From an uncultured Sulfitobacter sp. (GTDB lineage Bacteria > Pseudomonadota > Alphaproteobacteria > Rhodobacterales > Rhodobacteraceae): a stretch of DNA of 11,456 nt. Both the position numbers and the translations under genes were made by a program. This document shows positions 6,156 through 11,456 of the stretch, one piece after another. The notes under the pieces were generated by a model. That model saw only the letters and a program-made list of their open reading frames with translations, was not told the DNA's origin and did not search any database. The stretch is taken from NCBI GenBank assembly GCA_937923365.1, contig CALAIJ010000167.1, positions 1 to 11,456 on the forward strand, written 5' to 3'. Numbering within the stretch: the first letter of the stretch is position 1; the number at the start of each line of letters is the position of its first letter.

Positions 6156-8366
6156 TTACTGAACTGGTTCTTCCGGCCCCAGTTCCTGCGACTTTAAAAG
6201 GGCTTGAATCGCTTCGCGCGTTTCTGTCGTTTGCGCCAAAATGCGCGCACTGCGTGCAAGCATACCGTCGGTGCTTTGCGACGTCGCCTCTGCCGGCGCG
6301 GCAAGTCGGGCGATGGGTCCAAAGACAGGCGCGTCAGCTGGCGTCAAATTTTGCCAATTCTCTGATAGCCACGCAGTTTCTGTCGCATTTTGTGGCTGAT
6401 TGGTTTGCGCATAGAGGCGGTGCGCCTCGTCATGGGCGCCGGACATGCGTTTTGCATCTGCCCGCAACGGGTCTGCGGCCTGATCTTTGACATCCAGCAG
6501 GGCGGCTGTCGCCTTGAAGGGCTTGCCCATGTTCAAGGCAATGCGGGCCGCCAGAATTTGCCGTGGCACCGAAAGAGGGCGATCAGACGACTGCGAAAGG
6601 GTCGCTTCTGCGCGGGCGGCGAAGCCCAGATCAAGCTGCCGCGCTGCAATTTTCACGACGTCCATGCGTGGCATGGCAAGGATCGTGGCATCAGGTATGT
6701 CAAAGCTATGCTCCAGAAAGGTCACGTCATCCGCATTCTGGGTAAGCTTGCGAAGCATGTGCTGGCGCAACTGGGGATCCTTGTCCGCCAAAGCGAAAGC
6801 ACGCTCGAACTGCCCGGCATCGATCAGCGCCAACACATTAGCGCGGCGCAGGGCAGGCCCCAATTCACCATCCCGATGTTCTTGCGCATAGGCGGCGATC
6901 AGGCCGGCGACTTCGCCACCGATGGGTACGTCCGCTGCGACCTGGGCATCCACCAATGCAATCAATGCTTGCGGTGACTTGGGATCGTTGCCCTTCGCAA
7001 CCTCCCGCAGATGCTGCGTACCAGCTTTTGTATCGCCTTCATCGATGTTGATGGCTGCTTGCGCGAGCTTTGCGGCAGTAGGCAGCGCGTCAGGCAGGCG
7101 GTTGAGGTTGCGCAATGCAGCGGCGGCGCCATCGGGATCACCGTAAGCGCGCAAAACGCCGCTTAAGCGAGGCGCGAGGATCTGCCGCAAATGCGCAGGC
7201 AGCGCGTTCAGGATGCGTAGTCCGGCATCGGTATCGGGCAGCGACCCGCTTGGCGGGTCCGGCAGCGCCAGAAGGGCCCAAAGTGCAACTGTTCCTTCAC
7301 AACCGCCCAGGTTGGAAAACACGTTTGGCTGCGGCAGGGTTTCTCCGTCAAGAATCAAGGCCATCATCCGCAAAGGATCGGCCTGGTCCTTCAGGCTTGG
7401 TGCGATGCGCAGCGTCTCGCGTGCCTCAGCGCCGAAGCCGAAAAAGAGGTATGTTCTGGCCAGCCGGAGAGCAATCTGCGGATCAATGCGATCAAATTCC
7501 CCGTACAGCCCTTGGCGTGCTTGCGCGATCTGGACGTGAAATGGTTCCTCATTTCCCCAGTCACTAATCGCCAGTGAGGTGTCTGCCGGGCAGGCATTGC
7601 CACTTCCACTGACGATCTCTGTCAAATCGCGGAAGGTACCGGGCAAATCACGACTTGTGGTGATGCGCAGATTGGCCCCTGGCGAAAGAGCAGGCGGCAA
7701 CGCGGTGGTCTGCTGGTCCTCATTCTCGTAAAAGACACGGGTGTCGATCTGTGGTTTGGGCGGGGTATCGGGCAGCGCGTTCGGATCAACATTAAGTAAT
7801 CCGCGGTCAGCGGCGGTTGTGACCTCGGCCGCAAGACGGGTGCCAATGTCGCTCAATATTTCTATCTCTTCTGGCGAAAGCTGCTCTGTCGTTGCGAAAA
7901 GGGGCGGTATTGTCCGGTTGGGCGGGCGCTGCGGTTTGACGGCGGCAGGCGCGACATCATCCTTTCCTGGCGCGTCGTCTGACGATGGCGAGAGTGCGGG
8001 CACTTGCAAGTCGGCCCTTGTCGCGGCCACATCAATCACCACAAAGGCGTCACGCTCCAGAAAAGTGCCAATGACGCAATCGCATGACAGCGTCAGGGTC
8101 ATGCTGTTGGCGGACGCCTTCACATCTGCGATCCGGTCGCGGGGGATGAAATCGAAGATGCGTGACGTATCGAAGCCCTGATCGAATCCGGGGTAGGTCA
8201 ACACCACCTCACGGCCCGATTGCGTGACTGTCCAATCATTGGCCTGACGTTGTGTCACAAGCCGTGTGAAATTCGCATGCTCACCGGATTGCACAAAAAC
8301 AGGTTCGGCTTGGCCAATTGCCGGCGCGAAACAGGCCACGGCAAGGATGTGGCAGATGCGCTTCAT
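6156..8366 (-). CDS. Large exported protein with AMIN-like N-domain and helical repeats, encoded next to motA
   Basis: This 736-residue protein has a signal peptide (residues 1-20, cut after IGQA), so it should act in the periplasm. Residues about 30-113 look like a beta-rich AMIN-type domain: FTRLVTQRQANDWTVTQSGR, then FDFIPRDRIADV and a paired CDC (C95, C97). A proline/alanine-rich linker follows (about 118-235). From about 280 to the end it is alpha-helical with TPR/SEL-like periodicity, for example PQIALRLARTYLFFGFGAEA and AALRNLNRLPDALPTAAKLA. C259 and C356 could form a disulfide. The ATG overlaps the motA stop by 4 bp, with AGGA 6 bp upstream inside motA, so it is coupled to motA. No named family is recognised. 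Periplasmic MotC of rhizobia, which binds MotB, is a possible functional parallel by location, but MotC is shorter and I see no sequence match. The assigned role (stator assembly or stabilisation) is inference. Confidence 0.85.
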   Translation of the reverse strand: MKRICHILAVACFAPAIGQAEPVFVQSGEHANFTRLVTQRQANDWTVTQSGREVVLTYPGFDQGFDTSRIFDFIPRDRIADVKASANSMTLTLSCDCVIGTFLERDAFVVIDVAATRADLQVPALSPSSDDAPGKDDVAPAAVKPQRPPNRTIPPLFATTEQLSPEEIEILSDIGTRLAAEVTTAADRGLLNVDPNALPDTPPKPQIDTRVFYENEDQQTTALPPALSPGANLRITTSRDLPGTFRDLTEIVSGSGNACPADTSLAISDWGNEEPFHVQIAQARQGLYGEFDRIDPQIALRLARTYLFFGFGAEARETLRIAPSLKDQADPLRMMALILDGETLPQPNVFSNLGGCEGTVALWALLALPDPPSGSLPDTDAGLRILNALPAHLRQILAPRLSGVLRAYGDPDGAAAALRNLNRLPDALPTAAKLAQAAINIDEGDTKAGTQHLREVAKGNDPKSPQALIALVDAQVAADVPIGGEVAGLIAAYAQEHRDGELGPALRRANVLALIDAGQFERAFALADKDPQLRQHMLRKLTQNADDVTFLEHSFDIPDATILAMPRMDVVKIAARQLDLGFAARAEATLSQSSDRPLSVPRQILAARIALNMGKPFKATAALLDVKDQAADPLRADAKRMSGAHDEAHRLYAQTNQPQNATETAWLSENWQNLTPADAPVFGPIARLAAPAEATSQSTDGMLARSARILAQTTETREAIQALLKSQELGPEEPVQ

Positions 8367-9232
8367 GCAGCGTCCTGCTTTACCGATTTCAGGGCCTCTT
8401 CAAGATCGGCAAAGCTGGGGCGGCGGTGCGATGGTGTGTTCTGTCTGCCAACTTCGATACAGATATTGGTGGCATGATTGTGCAAATTGGCCACCAGCAC
8501 TTCCCGGATCAACTGATAGAAATGCGCCTCGTCCTCGGTCACGTCTTTGACGCGCGCGGCGAATGGGCCCACCAGTCCGTAGGCCAGAAAGACGCCCAGA
8601 AATGTCCCCACCAAAGCTCCGCCGATCAGCTTGCCCAAAATCTCGGGCGGCTGGTCGATGGAGGCCATCGTCTTGATCACACCCAGAACCGCAGCAACGA
8701 TCCCGAGCGCGGGCAAGCCATCTGCAATGGTCTGCAGCGCATGGCTGGGGTGCATCGCGTGATGGGCATTCGCCTCGATACGCTTTTCCAGGACTTCCTC
8801 GACCTGATGCGGATCGTCATAGTTCATGGAGGCGGAACGCATCGTGTCGCAGATCAAGGCAATCGCTTCTTTATCTGTCAGGATCTTCGGGTACTTCGTG
8901 AAAATCGAAGACTCAGCCGGCGCTTCGATATGTTCTTCGATGGCGACAGGGTTCTGGCGCGCAAGGCGGATCAACTCGAACAGCAGGCACAACAAATCAC
9001 GGTAATCCTGCGGTTTCCATTTTGGGCCTTTGAAGACTTTGCCAAGCGCCTTGAGCGTGTTCTTGATGCCTGACCCATCGCTGCTGATCAGGAACGCACC
9101 CAAGGCGGCGCCGCCGATCATGATCATTTCATACGGCAGCGAGTAAAGAATGATCCCCATCTTGCCCCCGGCAAGCAGGTAGCCGCCAAAGACCATGACG
9201 AAGATACAGATGATTCCGATTATGCCGAACAT
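8363..9232 (-). CDS. motA: Flagellar motor stator protein MotA
   Basis: MotA is the inner-membrane stator subunit that surrounds MotB and couples ion flow to torque on FliG. This 289-residue protein closely follows E. coli MotA. It has an N-terminal membrane segment with VFGGYLLAGG, a cytosolic loop with the torque residues R92 and E100 (equivalents of R90 and E98), then DGLPALGIVAAVLGV with P174 (equivalent of P173) and a final helix with P223. The C-terminus has GRQNTPSHRRPSFADLEEAL, also conserved. All key residues are intact. The frame opens 10 codons earlier at 9262, but the ATG at 9232 is chosen because its protein begins MFGIIGIICIFVMVFGGY, as in the family, with GGGGGAT about 5 bp upstream. 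Its partner MotB is not in this window. It is followed with 4-bp overlap by the 736-residue exported protein. Confidence 0.97.
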   Translation of the reverse strand: MFGIIGIICIFVMVFGGYLLAGGKMGIILYSLPYEMIMIGGAALGAFLISSDGSGIKNTLKALGKVFKGPKWKPQDYRDLLCLLFELIRLARQNPVAIEEHIEAPAESSIFTKYPKILTDKEAIALICDTMRSASMNYDDPHQVEEVLEKRIEANAHHAMHPSHALQTIADGLPALGIVAAVLGVIKTMASIDQPPEILGKLIGGALVGTFLGVFLAYGLVGPFAARVKDVTEDEAHFYQLIREVLVANLHNHATNICIEVGRQNTPSHRRPSFADLEEALKSVKQDAA

Positions 9233-9250
9233 GTCATCCCCCAGAGTGAC

Positions 9251-9277
9251 CACTGCCTGCACGATGGCAGAGCAGTG
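9251..9277. repeat. Inverted repeat in the motA leader
   Basis: CACTGC (9251-9256) and GCAGTG (9272-9277) are inverted, with a nested CTGCC/GGCAG pair (9253-9257 and 9266-9270) as an alternative fold. They lie in the 68-bp gap between the MotE-like gene and motA. The fold could slow processing or transcription at this joint. The signal is weak. Confidence 0.3.
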
Positions 9278-9300
9278 TTAAGAAAGCCTGCATTTGACTG

Positions 9301-9933
9301 TCAGGTTTTTGGCGCACGTGCATTGCGACCTGCAAGAATCGCACTGATTGAATAGGCAACCTCGGGCGGAAGCCCCGCCATGATCGCTGCCGCGACGTCC
9401 GGTCGCATGCGACCCAGGAATCCGGCAGCAAAGTCAGGCTCCATCGTTGCAAAAAGCGCCGCTGAATCTTTTGGCTTCATGCTTTCATAGACCGCGACCA
9501 GCCGTGAAATGTCGTCCTCGGCCGCGCCATCAGCCAAGGACAACGTGCTGCGCAATGCGGTTTCGGCCTCTTCCAGCATGGCAAGACGCTTGGCGATTTC
9601 TGCATCCGCGATGCTCAGGGCCTTTCCGCGAAGCTCCATCTGGCGTTCGCGTTCTCGAAGCCGCTCTTCGCGTGCGGACAACGCCTCGATCAGGCTGCCC
9701 ATTTCTGCGCGGTCCGGAACCTGCCCGGTCCGCTGCAGGGCGGTGCGGTCCTCTTCTGTTGCAGAGGCCTTTACCATCTCTGGAAGCGGCTTTGCAGCAG
9801 GGGTCGTATCCTCCGCCATGGCGACGCCTGACGTGATTCTCAGCACCCCGGACGAGATCAAGAGTAAGGCAATGATCAGAACTGATCCGCGACCTGCGCG
9901 CTGCAACGGGTTGCGTTTTCCTGACATTTTCAT
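9301..9933 (-). CDS. MotE-like protein: membrane anchor, coiled coil and MgtE-N-like domain
   Basis: This 210-residue protein has one hydrophobic segment near the N-terminus (about 18-37, VLIIALLLISSGVLRITSGV), which is either a membrane anchor or a signal sequence. A strongly charged coiled coil follows (about 75-133, with EERLRERERQMELRGKALSI). The compact C-terminal helical domain (about 141-203) contains VAVYESMKPKDSAALFATME and PDVAAAIMAGLPPEVAYSIS, the alternating helix pattern of MgtE-N/FliG-M-like domains. Rhizobial MotE, a periplasmic chaperone for MotC, has this architecture, so MotE-like is the best name. Its place directly before motA and the large exported protein fits a stator-assembly role. 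The ATG at 9933 has GGAGG 8 bp upstream, inside the end of the preceding gene, and overlaps its stop by 4 bp. An ATG two codons later is less favoured. Confidence 0.8.
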   Translation of the reverse strand: MKMSGKRNPLQRAGRGSVLIIALLLISSGVLRITSGVAMAEDTTPAAKPLPEMVKASATEEDRTALQRTGQVPDRAEMGSLIEALSAREERLRERERQMELRGKALSIADAEIAKRLAMLEEAETALRSTLSLADGAAEDDISRLVAVYESMKPKDSAALFATMEPDFAAGFLGRMRPDVAAAIMAGLPPEVAYSISAILAGRNARAPKT

Positions 9934-10337
9934 GCGGCCCCCTCCGTTGCGCGGTGGCGGGTGAACATCGGCTCTGATGGCTTCGCGGGCGTCCTTGATG
10001 CGGGCTTGGCGGGCTCCTGCGCAGCAGGGGATGCCTGAGCGGGTGCTTCTGCCGGTGCGATATCGTGAAGCGCTGCCATTTGCAGCTCCAGCTTGCGGGC
10101 GGTGTCCTCTGCCCGCTTGGTCAGGTCGGTCAGGGTGGTGGCCGACGCGCCTGCGGTTGTTTGCGCGGCCGACAGGGTCCGCGTCAGATCATCGACCTGT
10201 GCCGACAGCACCGCAACCGCGCCGCCGACACCTTTTTCAAGGTCGTTGAAGCGGTTCAGCCTGCGTCCCAGCACAAGACAATAGACACCGGCACCCACTG
10301 CCCCGGCGGTCAAGAGAATATCTGCAATCAGTTCCAT
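9930..10337 (-). CDS. Single-span coiled-coil protein between fliL and the MotE-like gene
   Basis: This 135-residue protein has one N-terminal membrane segment (about 4-24, IADILLTAGAVGAGVYCLVL), then an RRLNRFNDLEKG stretch. A coiled coil follows (about 35-93) with heptad-like VLSAQVDDLTRTLSAAQ. The tail (about 94-135) is disordered and rich in A, P, K and E. The pattern of a short anchor followed by YC-x3-GRRLNRF recalls DUF6468-type proteins of alphaproteobacterial flagellar clusters, but I cannot confirm that. The coiled coil would face the cytoplasm if the basic patch after the membrane segment obeys the positive-inside rule. It starts 9 bp after fliL with GAG 7 bp upstream and ends with an ATGA overlap onto the MotE-like gene, so all three are probably co-translated. 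The function is unknown; a role in stator or basal-body organisation is guessed from location only. Confidence 0.75.
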   Translation of the reverse strand: MELIADILLTAGAVGAGVYCLVLGRRLNRFNDLEKGVGGAVAVLSAQVDDLTRTLSAAQTTAGASATTLTDLTKRAEDTARKLELQMAALHDIAPAEAPAQASPAAQEPAKPASRTPAKPSEPMFTRHRATEGAA

Positions 10338-10346
10338 TTTTAACTC

Positions 10347-10832
10347 TCAATTCAGGACAAATTCCATGACCAACAGGTCGTTTACATGATCAGGCCCGAC
10401 AACCACCTGCACTCTTCGCAGCAGTTGTCCGCGCAGCCGTGTGAGGGCGGCCTGATCCTCAAGATCGCCCGGCTCCAGCGCGCGCAGGTAACTGTTGAAA
10501 ACGTCAACGACCCGCGGCAGGAGCTTCTTTACGTCCTCCTTGTGCGCGGCGGGTACTTCCAGTTCGGCGCGAAACTGAAGATGGCGCGAACGCGACGATT
10601 CGCCCAAGGAGATGATGACCGGATCTACCGAGACATAGGCCACATCGGGCCCCTTTTCCTTTTCGGGCACCTCTTTTGTCGCGGCCTCCGAATCGCCACC
10701 CAAAAGCATGCCGGACCACGTGGCGTAAAAGCCCGCGCCGCCGCCGAGCAAAGCCAATACGACCCCTAGAATCATGGGCAATTTGGAGCTTTTCTTGGGC
10801 GTGTCGTCTGTTGGTGTATCGGTATCTGACAT
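10347..10832 (-). CDS. fliL: Flagellar basal body-associated protein FliL
   Basis: FliL is a single-span inner-membrane protein whose periplasmic domain forms a ring around the stator and supports torque and stator stability. This 161-residue protein has a short charged cytosolic N-terminus (1-18), one membrane segment (about 19-40, LPMILGVVLALLGGGAGFYA) and a periplasmic domain. That domain carries the family pattern YVSVDPVIISLG (about 66-77), then LQFRAELEV and VVDVFNSYLRAL. It ends VNDLLVMEFVLN, matching the typical C-terminus with a final hydrophobic strand. Length is normal. The start at 10832 has GGAT about 6 bp upstream. It is the first gene of the minus-strand motility block and is transcribed away from fliF, sharing a 106-bp control region with it. 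Confidence 0.93.
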   Translation of the reverse strand: MSDTDTPTDDTPKKSSKLPMILGVVLALLGGGAGFYATWSGMLLGGDSEAATKEVPEKEKGPDVAYVSVDPVIISLGESSRSRHLQFRAELEVPAAHKEDVKKLLPRVVDVFNSYLRALEPGDLEDQAALTRLRGQLLRRVQVVVGPDHVNDLLVMEFVLN

Positions 10833-10840
10833 GGGTCATC

Positions 10841-10877
10841 CGCTTGGGTCTGTTCAAGGAAGGTATAGACCCAAGCG
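10841..10877. repeat. 11-bp perfect inverted repeat between fliL and fliF
   Basis: CGCTTGGGTCT (10841-10851) and AGACCCAAGCG (10867-10877) are exact inverted copies 15 bp apart. The arms are long enough to make chance unlikely in a 106-bp gap. The repeat could bind a dimeric regulator, or form a hairpin in the fliL leader, since it ends 8 bp before the fliL start codon and lies where the transcript would begin. Confidence 0.65.
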
Positions 10878-10879
10878 CA

Positions 10880-10894
10880 CTAACCGAATGTTAA
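10880..10894. promoter_or_regulatory. CtrA-like binding site in the fliL/fliF divergent control region
   Basis: CTAA-CCGAATG-TTAA on the plus strand (TTAA-N7-TTAG on the minus strand) matches the CtrA full site TTAA-N7-TTAA at 7 of 8 fixed positions. CtrA controls flagellar genes in Caulobacter and in Rhodobacterales. The box lies 48 bp upstream of fliL and 44 bp upstream of fliF, so it could serve both. Confidence 0.55.
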
Positions 10895-10938
10895 GGCTGG
10901 TCGTTCATTTGTAAGACAAGCCCGGCAGAACGCCCGGT

Positions 10939-11456
10939 ATGACGGAGACGGTTTTGCAACAATTCCTGAATGTCTGGACACGGCTCGAACGACGCCGACA
11001 GGTCATTGTGATCCTGGCCACTGTGGCCATGTTTGCGGCGATTCTGACCATGTCCCGTATGGCCACATCGCCCACCATGACCCTTTTATACGCGGGGTTG
11101 GAGAATGGCGCCGCCGGTGATGTTGTCCGCGCTTTGGAACAACGCGGTGTCATCTATGAAGTGCGTGGCGGGTCGATCTTTGTAGATTCGCAAGCGCGCG
11201 ACGAATTGCGTCTGACTTTGGCGAGCGAGGGACTGCCGTCCAATAGCACTGCGGGGTACGAGCTTCTTGATACATTGACCGGCTTTGGCACCACCAGCCA
11301 GATGTTCGATGCGGCCTATTGGCGTGCCAAAGAAGGGGAGCTTGCGCGCACAATCGTCTCGAGCCCCGGCATTGCGATGGCGCGGGTGCACATCGCCTCT
11401 ACAGGGTCCAACCCTTTCCAGCGCGGCGTGACCCCGAAAGCGTCGGTTTCGCTGAC
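10939..11456 (+). CDS. fliF: Flagellar MS-ring protein FliF (3' end beyond window)
   Basis: FliF forms the inner-membrane MS ring on which the rotor and export gate are built. The visible 172 residues match its N-terminal part. They include a cytosolic start, a first membrane segment (about 24-40, VIVILATVAMFAAILTM) and the ring-building motif region LLYAGLENGAAGDVVRALEQ. Further landmarks are IFVDSQARDELRLTLASEGL, GYELLD and FDAAYWRAKEGELARTI, then SSPGIAMARVHIA. The full protein is about 550 residues, so roughly two thirds is missing. The ATG at 10939 is the first in frame after a stop codon at 10912, but no ribosome binding site precedes it. A TTG at 10954, with GGAG 6 bp upstream (10944-10947), would give a protein starting at LQQFLNVW and is a real alternative. 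It is transcribed divergently from fliL. Confidence 0.95.
   Translation, partial: MTETVLQQFLNVWTRLERRRQVIVILATVAMFAAILTMSRMATSPTMTLLYAGLENGAAGDVVRALEQRGVIYEVRGGSIFVDSQARDELRLTLASEGLPSNSTAGYELLDTLTGFGTTSQMFDAAYWRAKEGELARTIVSSPGIAMARVHIASTGSNPFQRGVTPKASVSL

Noticed and set aside
5367..6197. Plus-strand open frame (276 codons) antisense to the 5' part of flhA
   Set aside because: Its product is a low-order mix rich in S, A, R and K, and the opposite strand is clearly flhA with its conserved signature.
8318..9073. Plus-strand open frame (251 codons) opposite motA
   Set aside because: The minus strand encodes MotA with all key residues. The antisense product has no recognisable fold.
1..11456. 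CRISPR arrays, tRNA or rRNA genes, phage or defence genes
   Set aside because: No regularly spaced repeats, no cloverleaf or rRNA-like stretches and no such protein families were seen on either strand.

Overview
The window reads as chromosome of an alphaproteobacterium of the order Rhodobacterales, probably a roseobacter. The evidence is the moderately GC-rich coding sequence, the flagellar proteins and their gene order (motA and a large periplasmic protein, then flhA-fliR-flhB, with fliL divergent from fliF), and a CtrA-type motif in the fliL/fliF divergent promoter region. Roseobacters and the Fla2 system of Rhodobacter place flagellar genes under CckA-ChpT-CtrA control. The genus cannot be named from the sequence.

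Positions 1-1260 are non-flagellar. A peroxidase-related (AhpD/carboxymuconolactone decarboxylase fold) gene runs off the left edge on the minus strand. It is divergent from a small exported protein of unknown function (603-1010). A 43-codon membrane mini-protein (1099-1230) follows, then a terminator-like hairpin.

Positions 1280-1644 hold a 365-bp element with 33-bp near-perfect terminal inverted repeats ending in TA. It has several internal hairpins and no transposase: a MITE-like or relic insertion element. It lies 13 bp beyond the last gene of the flagellar block.

Positions 1658-10832 are a minus-strand motility block. In transcription order it reads fliL, a 135-aa single-span coiled-coil protein, a MotE-like protein, motA, a 736-aa exported protein with an AMIN-like start and helical repeats, then (after a 150-bp gap with a possible promoter) flhA, fliR, flhB and a 135-aa coiled-coil protein in a FliJ-like position. 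Most junctions are 4-bp ATGA overlaps, so two translationally coupled units are likely: fliL to the 736-aa gene, and flhA to the coiled-coil gene. The products fall into three roles: stator (MotA, FliL, the MotE-like protein and perhaps the 736-aa protein), export gate (FlhA, FliR, FlhB), and an export helper. No motB is present here.

fliF (MS ring) begins on the plus strand at 10939 and runs off the right edge. The 106-bp region between fliL and fliF carries an 11-bp inverted repeat and a CTAA-N7-TTAA CtrA-like box. The least understood parts are the 736-aa protein, the two small coiled-coil proteins in the motility operons and the MITE-like element.
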